Assembly: GCF_034424375.1 (NCBI RefSeq)
Contig: NZ_CP139965.1
Span: forward strand, 5,890,001-5,954,000
Source: Paraburkholderia kururiensis
GTDB taxonomy: Bacteria; Pseudomonadota; Gammaproteobacteria; Burkholderiales; Burkholderiaceae
Direction: 5' to 3'
DNA length: 64,000 nucleotides
The translations under genes and the position numbers were made by a program. Positions within the stretch are counted from its first letter, which is position 1. Each line of letters opens with the position of its first letter. Positions 43,592 through 52,481 of the stretch are shown in pieces. Under the pieces are notes generated by a model. That model ran no database searches and was not told where the DNA came from. It saw nothing but the letters and a program-made list of their open reading frames with translations.

Positions 43592-44614
43592 ATGGCTGAC
43601 GCCAACGAGATTGTCGATTTGACGCGAGAAGTTCACCGTATTGCGAAGGGCAACGTATCGGACATTAACGACATCAATCGGGAAACGACGTTCCTCGCCA
43701 TCAACGCGCTGATCGAATCGGCGCGTGCCGGCGATGCCGGGCGCGGTTTTGCGGTGGTCGCGAATCAGGTCAAGGTCGTGTCGCAACGCATCGGACAGTT
43801 GACCACCGAACTGGGCCGCGAACTCACGGCCCTGGGCGACCGGATGATCACGCAGTTGGAGCAGCAGGAAGCGCAGCGCCTCACGGATCTCGCGCTCAAC
43901 ATGATCGAAATCATCGACCGCAACCTCTACGAACGTTCCTGCGACGTGCGCTGGTGGGCGACCGACTCCGCGATCGTCGATTGCCTTGCGCACGACACGC
44001 CCGAACACCGCGCGTTCGCGTCCGAGCGGCTGGGCGTGATCCTGGACAGCTATACCGTGTACCTCGATCTGTGGGTGATCGACATGGCCGGCAACGTCGT
44101 GGCCACCGGACGGCCCGGCCGGTTCGCCCCGGCGGGGCGCCAGAACGTGGCGGACAAGCCGTGGTTCAAGGCCGCGGCGAAGTCGGCGTCGGGCGCCGAA
44201 TACGCGTCGGCCGAACTGGAGACGATGGAGGCATTGGGCGGCGCTGCCGTGGCCACCTACGCCGCGGCCATTCGCGAAGGCGGCGCGAACCGGGGGCGCC
44301 CGCTCGGCGTACTCGCGGTTTTCTTCAACTGGGCGCCGCAGGCGTCGACGGTGGTGAAGGGCGTGCGTCTGTCGGCCGAGGAGTGGACGCGTACGCGCTG
44401 CCTGCTCGTGGATGCGCGCAAACGCGTGATCGCCAGCTCCGACGACAAAGGCGTGCTGCAAGAGGTGCTGCCGCTCAAAGTGGGTGATCCGAAGGCCGGC
44501 GCGTATCGGCCGGACGCCGACACGTTGGTTGCCTACGCGTTGACGCCCGGCTACGAAACCTACGAAGGGATGGGATGGTACGGCGTGATCGTGCGCAAGC
44601 GCGCGGGGCGGTGA
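43592..44614 (+). CDS. Soluble chemoreceptor-like protein: N-terminal MCP tip, C-terminal Cache-like sensor
   Basis: A 340-residue protein without membrane segments. Residues 31-63 (ETTFLAINALIESARAGDAG, then RGFAVVANQVKVV) are the hairpin tip of a methyl-accepting chemotaxis protein, the part that contacts CheA and CheW. The long adaptation helices are missing. After a short helical linker, residues ~95-340 resemble a PDC/Cache ligand-binding domain (NLYERSCDVRWWATD, YLDLWVIDMAGNVVATGRP, VADKPWFKAA, VLLVDARKRVIASSDDKG, and the closing TYEGMGWYGVI). The order is the reverse of ordinary receptors. GAGGGAAAG precedes the ATG at 43592. It would sense an intracellular ligand. Confidence 0.82.
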   Translation: MADANEIVDLTREVHRIAKGNVSDINDINRETTFLAINALIESARAGDAGRGFAVVANQVKVVSQRIGQLTTELGRELTALGDRMITQLEQQEAQRLTDLALNMIEIIDRNLYERSCDVRWWATDSAIVDCLAHDTPEHRAFASERLGVILDSYTVYLDLWVIDMAGNVVATGRPGRFAPAGRQNVADKPWFKAAAKSASGAEYASAELETMEALGGAAVATYAAAIREGGANRGRPLGVLAVFFNWAPQASTVVKGVRLSAEEWTRTRCLLVDARKRVIASSDDKGVLQEVLPLKVGDPKAGAYRPDADTLVAYALTPGYETYEGMGWYGVIVRKRAGR

Positions 44615-44678
44615 AGGGGCTGCACGCACCATCCGCCTTTTGGAGCGGATGGTGGCTGCAGGAGAATACGCCGATTAT

Positions 44679-45140
44679 CTAGATGTCCGCGGTCGCCGTG
44701 GCCGGCAAATGGGTGCGCAAAATCTCCAGACAGCGCTGCTGGTCCGCCCGCGGCATTTCATAGAGCGACAGGCGGGCTTTACGTGGCTTGCTGCGCGCGT
44801 CGTCCGGCCGGGTATAGCAGATGAGCAGCGTCAGCCAGCCCCGTTTCAGGCTGATGATGTTCTGGTAGTGGATGACCGATTTTTCGATCTGGCAAAAGTC
44901 GTCATAAAATCGGGCACGCGTTCTGAAAATCAGCCAGACGAGCATGATGGTGGGGAAAATAAAAATTTTCCATATATCGCTAAAATCGAGGCCGGAAAAT
45001 GGGCCTGATAAAAAATACATGATGGCCGGAAAAATCACCACCCAAAGTATGACCAGGGTGGGAATCACAAACCGGTTTCCCTGCGCGACGAATTGCGGTT
45101 CGATGATGGATGGATTATCGGATGAGGTGGGTTGTGTCAT
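44679..45140 (-). CDS. Small membrane protein, AT-richer than neighbours
   Basis: A 153-residue protein with two hydrophobic helices near residues 24-45 (IPTLVILWVVIFPAIMYFLSG) and 52-72 (IFIFPTIMLVWLIF), followed by a cytoplasmic-type domain (ARFYDDFCQIEKSVIHYQNIISL, ending in EILRTHLPATATADI). The arrangement resembles small YcxB-like or PH-like membrane proteins, but no family was recognised. The middle of the gene uses many A/T-ending codons, unlike the flanking genes, which may mean recent acquisition. The ATG at 45138-45140 (MTQPTSSD) is chosen. Function unknown. Confidence 0.65.
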   Translation of the reverse strand: MTQPTSSDNPSIIEPQFVAQGNRFVIPTLVILWVVIFPAIMYFLSGPFSGLDFSDIWKIFIFPTIMLVWLIFRTRARFYDDFCQIEKSVIHYQNIISLKRGWLTLLICYTRPDDARSKPRKARLSLYEMPRADQQRCLEILRTHLPATATADI

Positions 45141-45557
45141 TGTTTTCTCGTCAAATGGATTGCGCGTGAAATGACCGTGGGAATGCATTAAATCTAATGT
45201 GTTAATCGTTGCGCAGCGGCGCTGCCATCTTAGGCGTCTGCAGACCATAAATCAATCCCGGATTTAGATTAATGGATATATTTATCCGTTCGGCATATCC
45301 GCCGAAACATAATCGAATTTCAATCATTCCCTTTATTTCCGACGCAAGCCACGCCGGGAAACCCTCTCCAGAATTCCGGCGCAACGCCGGTGCTCGGGCT
45401 GCCAACGCATCGTGACCGGAAGGTACGCGGGCCACCGCCGCGTCGGCGGGCAATGCGTCAAATGCGCGCCGGCCACATCGGCGGGGTCGCATCCATGTGG
45501 GTTGAGCGATAATCCGGCATCTGCTCATCTTCCCGCTTGACTTCCTCGATACGTCCG
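45141..45557. other. 417-bp divergent gap
   Basis: AT-rich next to the membrane protein gene and GC-rich near the Cys/His-rich gene. It has a 14-bp palindrome GGATATATTTATCC (45274-45287) and AATCTAA/TTAGATT arms at about 45192 and 45263. A CueR-type operator was looked for and not found. No gene is recognised. Confidence 0.4.
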
Positions 45558-46019
45558 ATGAACCGCTGGCGCGTGCTATTGCTGATCCTGCTGCTGACCG
45601 GGGCAAGCCTGCTGCTGCGCCCCGCGACGGCCGCATGGGCGCGTGCGGTCGTTATGCCTTGCGAGGCGCAGCAGCTGTGCACGGCGCCAGCCGTGTCTTC
45701 GCCCTCGGCGCACAGTGACGCGCACATGGCCGTGCCGGATGCGCGGCTCGCGCATCGTCACGCCGTGGCCGCCACGGCAATCGACGATTCGGCGAACGCT
45801 CCGCATGGCGTTTGCCCAGGGAGCGGCCATTGCCACGTGGCCGGGCAGTGCGCCGGGATGGCCGCCGCCTGTTGTACCGCCGCGGCGGCGCCCGGCTTCC
45901 GCTTCCCCGCGGGCCCCACGAAAGTCGCGGTGCTGCGCGCCTCGCCGCCGCGCTCCGACGCGGCCTCCCATTTCTTCACGGACGGCATCGAACGTCCGCC
46001 CCGGCTTTTCCTTGCCTGA
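45558..46019 (+). CDS. Cys/His-rich secreted protein upstream of multicopper oxidase
   Basis: A 153-residue protein with an N-terminal signal (MNRWRVLLLILLLTGASLLL, processing near ATAAWA). The mature part has repeated His and Cys residues: MPCEAQQLC, AHSDAHMAVPDARLAHRH and HGVCPGSGHCHVAGQCAGMAAACC, plausible soft-metal ligands. It ends 129 bp before the multicopper oxidase and is transcribed in the same direction. It could bind or sense periplasmic copper in the way small Cys/His-rich Cop proteins do, but no known family was recognised. The ATG at 45558 is used; an ATG at 45537 is also in frame. Confidence 0.65.
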   Translation: MNRWRVLLLILLLTGASLLLRPATAAWARAVVMPCEAQQLCTAPAVSSPSAHSDAHMAVPDARLAHRHAVAATAIDDSANAPHGVCPGSGHCHVAGQCAGMAAACCTAAAAPGFRFPAGPTKVAVLRASPPRSDAASHFFTDGIERPPRLFLA

Positions 46020-46148
46020 ACGTCCTGGCCGTCGCTGACGGCCTGTCGCCGCTTGCTGCCGCTTGCCGCCGCCAGTTGCCGCTTGTCGGTCATGAGGTCG
46101 CCCGATCGTCGGGCCGCCCTGTCCATTCATGTCAAGGAAAGCATCATC

Positions 46149-47801
46149 ATGAAGCGCTTCAACGACGCGCACGTCGCGTCTCTCAACACGTCCGGTTCCA
46201 CTCGCCTCGCCGACAACGCTGCGAGCCGCCGACGGTTCATTACTACTACGCTCGCCGGCGCCGCCGCGCTCGCGCTGTATCCGGCACGCCTGCCGCGCGT
46301 CTGGGCGGCCGAGCCTGCCGCCGCTTCGGCGTCGGCATCCACGCCTGCCGCCACAGGGGCGCCGACGCCGCTTGCCGTCGTGCGCCGCACGATCGAGGTG
46401 AACGGCCGCGCCGCGAGCGTCTACGGCGTCGTTCAGCCGAATGGCGCGCACGGCATCCGGTTGACCGCGGGCGATGCGTTCGACGTCGCGCTGCGCAACG
46501 ACACCGACGACGCCACGCTCATCCACTGGCACGGCCTCACGCCGCCGTGGAATCAGGACGGCGTGCCGGACGCGCCCATGCCGCTTCTCGCGGCACGCGC
46601 CCAGCAGACCTATCGCTTCCCGGTGAACGCGCCCGGCACCTACTGGATGCACGCGCACACGTTGCAGGAGCAGCAGTTGCTTGCGGCGCCGCTGATCGTT
46701 GCCGACCCGGCCGACAGCCGTCGCGACGAACAGGAGGTGGTCGTCATGCTGCACGACTTTTCGTTCAAGTCGCCGGAAGAACTGCTGGCCGGCCTCACGA
46801 AGGGCGGCCAGCAGGGCGCCGCCGCGAACGCGCCGGCAGGCCACGGTGCCATGAGCGGCCAGGGCGCCATGGGGAGCGCGCACGCGGCAGGCGGCATGAA
46901 CATGAGCGGCATGCAGATGCAGAACCCGTCATCGACCCACGGCACGATGGCCGGCATGGACATGGGCGACATGGGGCACATGGGCGACATGAGCGCCGGC
47001 ATGCCGATGGACCTCAACGACATCGACTACGACGCCTATCTCGCCAACGAGCGCACGCTCGCCGATCCCGAAATCGTGAAGGTGGAGCGGGGCGGGCGGG
47101 TGCGTCTGCGCATCATCAACGGCGCGACGGCCACGGCGTTTACGGTGGATCTGGGCGGCCTCAGCGGCGCGCTGATCGCGGTGGACGGTCAACCCGTGCA
47201 ACCCGTGATGGGCCGCCGGTTCCCGGTCAGCATGGGGCAGCGCATCGACGTTCGCCTGCAGTTGCCGAGCGAGGCGCGTGCGTTCCCGATTCTCGCGCTG
47301 CGCGAAGGCGCGAGGGAGCGCACCGGCATCGTTCTGCAGCCCGCCGGCGCGCCGGTGCGCAAGATGGCGGCCACGGGCAGCGCCGCAGGGCCGGTGCTCG
47401 ACCTCGCGCTGGAATCCAGGCTGCGTGCCGCCGCGCCGCTCCTGCAACGGCGCCCAGCCAACACCTTCAAGATGACGCTCATGGGCGACATGGCGGCCTA
47501 CCGCTGGGCGCTCGCCACGCAGCCGCGCATCGAGGTGGAGCGCGGCGAGCGCGTCGAAGTGACGATGCGCAATGCGAGCATGATGGCGCACCCCATGCAC
47601 CTGCACGGTCACCACTTCCAGGTGGTCGCCATCGACGGCCGTCGCTTCAATGGCGCCGTGCGCGACACCGTGCTGCTGCCGCCGGGACGCTCGGTGACGA
47701 TTGCCGTCGACGCCAACAACCCCGGGCAATGGGCGTTTCACTGCCACCACCTGTACCACATGGCGGCGGGCATGATGACCACCTTCGCGTATCGCGCGTA
47801 G
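46149..47801 (+). CDS. Multicopper oxidase, CopA-like, Tat-exported
   Basis: A 550-residue three-domain multicopper oxidase. The N-terminus has a twin-arginine signal (ASRRRFITTTLAGAAALAL, RR near 27-29). Copper ligands are visible in LIHWHGL, YWMHAHT, HPMHLHGHHFQ and WAFHCHHLYHMAAGM; together they form the type 1 and trinuclear sites. A Met/His/Gly-rich insertion (about residues 240-295, with MNMSGMQMQ and MAGMDMGDMGHMGDM) resembles the Cu(I)-binding loops of CopA and CueO. It probably oxidises Cu(I) in the periplasm for copper tolerance. AAGGAAAG lies upstream of the ATG at 46149. Confidence 0.9.
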   Translation: MKRFNDAHVASLNTSGSTRLADNAASRRRFITTTLAGAAALALYPARLPRVWAAEPAAASASASTPAATGAPTPLAVVRRTIEVNGRAASVYGVVQPNGAHGIRLTAGDAFDVALRNDTDDATLIHWHGLTPPWNQDGVPDAPMPLLAARAQQTYRFPVNAPGTYWMHAHTLQEQQLLAAPLIVADPADSRRDEQEVVVMLHDFSFKSPEELLAGLTKGGQQGAAANAPAGHGAMSGQGAMGSAHAAGGMNMSGMQMQNPSSTHGTMAGMDMGDMGHMGDMSAGMPMDLNDIDYDAYLANERTLADPEIVKVERGGRVRLRIINGATATAFTVDLGGLSGALIAVDGQPVQPVMGRRFPVSMGQRIDVRLQLPSEARAFPILALREGARERTGIVLQPAGAPVRKMAATGSAAGPVLDLALESRLRAAAPLLQRRPANTFKMTLMGDMAAYRWALATQPRIEVERGERVEVTMRNASMMAHPMHLHGHHFQVVAIDGRRFNGAVRDTVLLPPGRSVTIAVDANNPGQWAFHCHHLYHMAAGMMTTFAYRA

Positions 47802-47865
47802 CGCCCTGGCCCCGGGCGAATCCATCAAGCCAGGGCGGCGGCCATTTTTCCCCGCCCAAAACGAA

Positions 47866-47901
47866 GCCGGCCTCGCCAGGAAGGGTTCCTGGGAGGCCGG
47901 C
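47866..47901. terminator. Hairpin between multicopper oxidase and small protein genes
   Basis: GCCGGCCT...CAGGAA pairs with TTCCTG...AGGCCGGC around a GGG loop, with a small internal mismatch. It lies between convergent genes; there is no T-run after it. Confidence 0.5.
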
Positions 47902-47958
47902 GTACTGTCGGTCAAGACGGCATCGGCTTCGCTCGCCTCATCGGCGAGCCCGCCGTGC

Positions 47959-48186
47959 TCAGGCCGTGACGTTGATCGTCGTGCCGATGGTCTGACCGCT
48001 TGCGTTCACGACGGGCGGTTGCGTCTGCGGTTGAGCCTGCACCGCTTTGGCGCCGCTGTCGTCGGCATCGCCGTCGATATCCGGGCCGACTTCCTGTGCT
48101 TCGTTCCCCGTGGACGCGTAACGTGCCGACTGCTGGGCAGCCTGCATGGACATAGCGACCGGATTGCCAATTGAAGAGATGGTCAT
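47959..48186 (-). CDS. Small hypothetical protein (75 aa)
   Basis: A 75-residue hydrophilic protein (MTISSIGNPVAMSMQAAQQS at the start, then an Asp/Gly/Gln-rich stretch and TIGTTINVTA at the end). ACAGGTG lies a few bases upstream of the ATG at 48186. The N-terminus faintly resembles the small YjfB-like putative motility proteins, which have a similar Met/Gln-rich helix, but the match is too weak to assign. No signal peptide. It stands alone between convergent multicopper oxidase and codirectional SulP genes. Confidence 0.6.
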   Translation of the reverse strand: MTISSIGNPVAMSMQAAQQSARYASTGNEAQEVGPDIDGDADDSGAKAVQAQPQTQPPVVNASGQTIGTTINVTA

Positions 48187-48315
48187 TGCGCACCTGTTTT
48201 ATGAATGGAAAATGACTCACCGCGCCGGAGCGACCTTTAACTCCTGCTTTCACGACCGATGGCCCAGGCGCGAGAGGGTCGCCTGCATCGTACGGACGCG
48301 CTGCTGAAGGGAACC

Positions 48316-50136
48316 TTAAGGACGCGCGCGACGTTCATCCTGCCCACCCGCCGCCGGTTGTTCCGGATTGCCCTTCGTCCGCTTCGTCTGCTCGCCATGC
48401 CGCCGCCGTGCCGCGAGGCAATGTTCCACCGCCTCGCTCACCGTCGCGAAAAACGGCGTGCGGCTGCCGAAGCGGCCGAACATGCCGTAGGCGCGCAGCC
48501 AGTCCTTGACCGGCCCCTTCATCTCCGCAAAGCAGAGCCGGATGCCCTCGGCCTCCAGTTCGTCGCGCAAGGCGTCGAGCACGTCGGCGGCCGTCACGTC
48601 GATGTCGGTGATCGGCTCGGCGGCCACGATCGCCCATTCCACCTTCGTGGGCGAGCCGGCAATGGCGCGGCGCAGATGGTCCGCGAAGATGTTCGCGTTG
48701 GCGAAGAAAAGCGGCGCGTCCCAGCGGAACAGCACGAGCCCGGGCAACTGCTGCGCCTCGGGATGGCGGCTCACGTCGTGGTAGCCGCGCATGCCGGTGA
48801 CGCGGCCCAGCACGGCGTCGTAGGGATGCCACGCGCGCCACACGAACGAGAGCAGCGCGAGCCCCACCGACAGAAAAATGCCCTGAATCACGCCGAGCAG
48901 CACGACGCCCGCGAAGCACAGCATCGACACCGCGAACTCGCTGCGCCGGGTGCGAAAGAGCCGCGCCACGTTGCGGATTTCCACGATGCCCACCGACGCG
49001 CAGATCACGATGGCCGCCAGCGCCGAATACGGCATGTGGGCCAGCAGCGCGGGCGCGGCGAGCAGCAGCGCGGCCATGCAGGCGGCGGCCACGAGGCCCG
49101 TCACCTGCGTCTGCGCGCCGGCCGCCTGCGCCACGGGCGTGCGCGACGAACTGCTGCTCACCGGGCATCCCTGGAACAGCCCGGCCAGCAGATTCGCCGC
49201 GCCCAGTGCGATCAGCTCCTGGTTGCGGTTGGCTTCGGTGTCGGTGCGCGGCGCGAACGCGCGCGACAACACGCTGATGTCGGCGAACGAGACGAGCGCG
49301 ATGGCGATCGCGCCGCCCGCGAGTCCGCCGATCTCGGCAAGCGTGAGCGCGGGCCATTGCGGGCGCCCCCCAACGGACGGCAGCGCGCCGATCACGGCGA
49401 GCGGCAACCGGCGTTCGTCGTGCAGCCACCAGCCGGCAAGCGCGGCCGCGGCGCAGACCAGCAGCATGCCGGGCAGCGACGGCGCGACCCTGCGCAGCAC
49501 CATGATCGCGACGATGCACGACACGCCGATGGCCGCGGCGGCCACGTTGGCCTCGCCGTCGGCCACGCCGTGCACCACGTGCAGTAGCGAGCCCGCGAAC
49601 GTGTGGCTGCCGCCGTCGAGCCCCAGCAGCCGCGGCAACTGGCTCGCGGCGAGCGTCACGGCAATGCCGTTCAGATAGCCATAGCGGATGGGCTGCGAGA
49701 GCAGGTCGGAGACGAAGCCGAAGCGCAGCAGGCCGAACAACACGCAGACGGCGCCGGCCATGACGGCCAGCATGGCGGCGAGCGCCACGGTGTGGCCGGC
49801 GTCGCCGTGGGCGAGCGGCAGCACGGTCGCGGCGATGAGCGCGGCGAGCGCGGAGTCGGGACCGAGCACGAGGATGCGGCTCGGCCCGAACACGGCGTAA
49901 CCGACGAGCGCCGCAATCGTGGCATAGAGCCCGGCCATGACGGGCAGGCCCGACGCCTCCGCATAGCTCATGCCGACCGGAATCAGCACCGCCGTCAGGG
50001 CGAGGCCGGCAAAGAGGTCTTTGGCGAACCACGCGCGCTGGTAGCCGCGCAGCATGGCGACGCCCGGCACCCAGCGGTCGAGACGCGACGCACTGCGCGC
50101 GGCGCCGGAGGGCAAGGGCGGTTCGGAACGGGGCAT
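48316..50136 (-). CDS. SulP-family inorganic anion transporter with STAS domain
   Basis: A 606-residue SLC26/SulP transporter. Ten or more helices span residues ~25-415, with the family signature AGLALTAVLIPVGMSYAEASGLP and GLYATIAALVGYAVFG followed by VLGPDSALAALIAAT. Residues ~430-570 form a STAS domain (LVLFRWDAPLFFANANIF, EWAIVAAEPITDIDVTAADVL). These import sulfate, bicarbonate or other anions. The C-terminal ~30 residues are charged and disordered. Start ATG at 50134-50136 (MPRSEPPLP). It is divergent from chrBA; chromate is a sulfate analogue, so the pairing with a chromate system may be meaningful. Confidence 0.88.
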   Translation of the reverse strand: MPRSEPPLPSGAARSASRLDRWVPGVAMLRGYQRAWFAKDLFAGLALTAVLIPVGMSYAEASGLPVMAGLYATIAALVGYAVFGPSRILVLGPDSALAALIAATVLPLAHGDAGHTVALAAMLAVMAGAVCVLFGLLRFGFVSDLLSQPIRYGYLNGIAVTLAASQLPRLLGLDGGSHTFAGSLLHVVHGVADGEANVAAAAIGVSCIVAIMVLRRVAPSLPGMLLVCAAAALAGWWLHDERRLPLAVIGALPSVGGRPQWPALTLAEIGGLAGGAIAIALVSFADISVLSRAFAPRTDTEANRNQELIALGAANLLAGLFQGCPVSSSSSRTPVAQAAGAQTQVTGLVAAACMAALLLAAPALLAHMPYSALAAIVICASVGIVEIRNVARLFRTRRSEFAVSMLCFAGVVLLGVIQGIFLSVGLALLSFVWRAWHPYDAVLGRVTGMRGYHDVSRHPEAQQLPGLVLFRWDAPLFFANANIFADHLRRAIAGSPTKVEWAIVAAEPITDIDVTAADVLDALRDELEAEGIRLCFAEMKGPVKDWLRAYGMFGRFGSRTPFFATVSEAVEHCLAARRRHGEQTKRTKGNPEQPAAGGQDERRARP

Positions 50137-50286
50137 GGTCAGGCGGAGCGTATGGGGCGGCTCATGAGCAGTCGGGAATATCACCACATTAGGTCATCGG
50201 GGCTTGTGCATCCGCTTGACCTGCATCATTCGGGGCGGCGCGCCGGCACGGCCCCGCGCCGTCCTGCGGGACTGGACGAAGTTAAC

Positions 50287-50301
50287 TTGTATTAATATCA
50301 A
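50287..50301. promoter_or_regulatory. AT-rich near-palindrome upstream of chrB
   Basis: TTGTATTAATATCAA is symmetric around TTAA apart from one base pair and lies 21 bp before the chrB start. Position and AT content suit a ChrB or other regulator binding site overlapping a promoter. No Shine-Dalgarno sequence is visible in the short leader. Confidence 0.45.
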
Positions 50302-50322
50302 CATGAACGTAGCATCATCGAC

Positions 50323-51300
50323 ATGAAAACATCGTCGACCTGGTTGCTGCTCGTCCTCACGCTGCCCACCGAAAACGCGACGGCGCGCATGCGCTTCTAT
50401 CGCGCGCTGAAGGCGAAGGGCTGCGGGGTGCTGCGCGACGGCGTTTATCTTCTGCCCGACAGCGCGCCGCACGAAGCCATGCTGCGCGACCTGGCCGACG
50501 CCATTGCGGCAAGCGGCGGCACGGCGCACCTGCTGCGGTTGCCGGGCCTCGACGCGGCCCAGGAGGACGAATTCCGCACGTTGTTCGACCGCGCAGGCGA
50601 GTACGAGACGTTCGTTCGCACGCTGGCCGAGGCGCGCAAGACGGTCGCGGGGCAGCCGGCCGCCGGCCTGACCCGGCTGCTGCGCCGCCTGCGCAAGGAC
50701 TACGAGACGATCCAGGCTATCGACTACTTCCCGGGCGAGGCCGCCACGCGTGCCGAGGCGGCCTGGCAGGATTTCGTCGGCCTCGTCGATACGGTGCTCG
50801 CGCCCGGTGAGCCGCATCGGGCCGAAGGCGCGATTCTGCGGCGTTTGCCGGACGCCTACCAGGGCCGCCTCTGGGCCACGCGCCGGCGGATGTGGGTGGA
50901 TCGCGTGGCGAGCGCCTGGCTCATCCGGCGCTTCATCGACACCCAGTCGCGGTTCCTCTGGCTCACGTCGCCCGAGGCATGCCCCGAGGACGCCGTGGGC
51001 TTCGACTTCGACGGCGCCGCGTTCACGCACGTGGGCGAGTGTGTGACGTTCGAAGTGCTGCTCGCGAGCTTCGGCTTCGACGACGACCCCGCGTTGCTGC
51101 GGCTCGGCGAAATCGTGCACGCGCTCGACGTGGGCGGCCCCGCCGCGCCGGAGGCCGCCGGCTTCGAAGCGGTGATGGCCGGCACGCGCGAGCGCGTCGA
51201 GAACGACGATCAACTGCTCGAACAGATGAGCCCCGTTCTGGATGCGCTTTATACGCACTTCGCGGCAAGCGCGAAGGAAAGTTCAGGGAGGCGTTCATGA
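50323..51300 (+). CDS. chrB: Chromate resistance regulator/protein ChrB
   Basis: A 325-residue ChrB: an N-terminal domain (WLLLVLTLPTENATARMRFYRALKAKGCGVLRDGVYLLP) that resembles PaaX-like regulators, and a C-terminal domain with RMWVDRVASAWLIRRFIDTQSRF, GFDFDGAAFTHVGECVTFEVLLASFG and an acidic/His-containing segment. In known chr operons ChrB senses chromate and controls chrA. Its TGA overlaps the chrA ATG (ATGA), so the two are coupled. Confidence 0.9.
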   Translation: MKTSSTWLLLVLTLPTENATARMRFYRALKAKGCGVLRDGVYLLPDSAPHEAMLRDLADAIAASGGTAHLLRLPGLDAAQEDEFRTLFDRAGEYETFVRTLAEARKTVAGQPAAGLTRLLRRLRKDYETIQAIDYFPGEAATRAEAAWQDFVGLVDTVLAPGEPHRAEGAILRRLPDAYQGRLWATRRRMWVDRVASAWLIRRFIDTQSRFLWLTSPEACPEDAVGFDFDGAAFTHVGECVTFEVLLASFGFDDDPALLRLGEIVHALDVGGPAAPEAAGFEAVMAGTRERVENDDQLLEQMSPVLDALYTHFAASAKESSGRRS

Positions 51301-52481
51301 GCATCGTCACCACTGCGGCGCCCGCCTATTCGCTGGGTCAGCTCGTCCGCTACATGCTGCGCCTCGGCACGTTGGGCTTCGGCGGCCCCGTGGCGCTTGC
51401 GGGCTATATGCGCCGTGATCTCGTCGAGCGGCTGGGGTGGATTTCCGAATCCGACTACAAGGAGGGCCTCGCGCTCGCGCAACTCGCGCCGGGACCGCTC
51501 GCCGCCCAGCTCGCGATGTACCTGGGTTATGTGCATTACCGGATCTGGGGCGCAACGCTCGTCGGGTTTGCGTTCGTCCTGCCGTCGTTCGTGATGGTGG
51601 TGGCGCTCGGCTGGGCGTACGCGCACTTCGGCGGCCTCGCGTGGATGCAGGCGGTGTTCTACGGCGTGGGCGCGGCGGTGGTCGGCATCATCGCCATGAG
51701 CGCCGCGCGGCTCACGTTGAAGACGGTGGGCAAAGACCGGCTGCTGTGGGCCATCTATCTGACGCTCGCGGTCGTCACGTTCGTGACCGAATCCGAGATC
51801 GCCTGGCTTTTCATCGCCGGCGGACTGATTGGCTGGTTCTGGCGCGCGCCGCCGCAATGGCTGCACAAAGGCGGCATCCAGGCCGTTGCCGCGGCGAACC
51901 TGCCGGCAGGCGCGGGAATCGTCGCGGGATTCGACTGGCCGCTGCTCGCGCAGATCGGCGGCTTTTTCATGAAGGCGGGCGCCTTCGTCTTCGGGTCGGG
52001 ACTCGCGATCGTGCCGTTCCTGTATGGCGGCGTCGTGACCCAGCACCACTGGCTCAACGACAGGCAATTCGTCGACGCCGTCGCCGTCGCGATGATCACG
52101 CCCGGTCCCGTCGTCATCACGGTGGGCTTCATCGGCTACCTCGTGGCGGGGCTGCCGGGCGCCGTCGTTGCGGCACTCGGCACGTTCCTGCCGTGCTATC
52201 TGTTCACCGTGGTTCCTGCGCCGTATTTCAAGAAGTACGGCCGGTTGCCCGCGGTAAAGGCCTTCGTCGACGGCATTACCGCCGCCGCGGTGGGCGCCAT
52301 CACGGGTTCGGTGATCGTGATCGCGAAGCGCTCGATTGTCGACGTGCCAACGCTTGCCATCGGCCTCGTCACGGTCGTCTTGCTGTGGCGCTTCAAGAAG
52401 CTTCAGGAACCAGTGGTCGTCACGGCGGCGGCGCTCCTCGGGCTCGTGATCTATCCGCTTCTTCATTCGCACGCGCTTTGA
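51297..52481 (+). CDS. chrA: Chromate transporter ChrA
   Basis: A 394-residue long-chain CHR protein with two homologous halves. The first half has TLGFGGPVALAGYMRRDLVERLGW and LAQLAPGPLAAQLAMYLG; the second has FFMKAGAFVFGSGLAIVPFLYGGVV with AMITPGPVVITVGFIGYLVAG. Such proteins export chromate from the cytoplasm. Around ten helices are predicted. Start ATG at 51297, coupled to chrB. Confidence 0.93.
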   Translation: MSIVTTAAPAYSLGQLVRYMLRLGTLGFGGPVALAGYMRRDLVERLGWISESDYKEGLALAQLAPGPLAAQLAMYLGYVHYRIWGATLVGFAFVLPSFVMVVALGWAYAHFGGLAWMQAVFYGVGAAVVGIIAMSAARLTLKTVGKDRLLWAIYLTLAVVTFVTESEIAWLFIAGGLIGWFWRAPPQWLHKGGIQAVAAANLPAGAGIVAGFDWPLLAQIGGFFMKAGAFVFGSGLAIVPFLYGGVVTQHHWLNDRQFVDAVAVAMITPGPVVITVGFIGYLVAGLPGAVVAALGTFLPCYLFTVVPAPYFKKYGRLPAVKAFVDGITAAAVGAITGSVIVIAKRSIVDVPTLAIGLVTVVLLWRFKKLQEPVVVTAAALLGLVIYPLLHSHAL

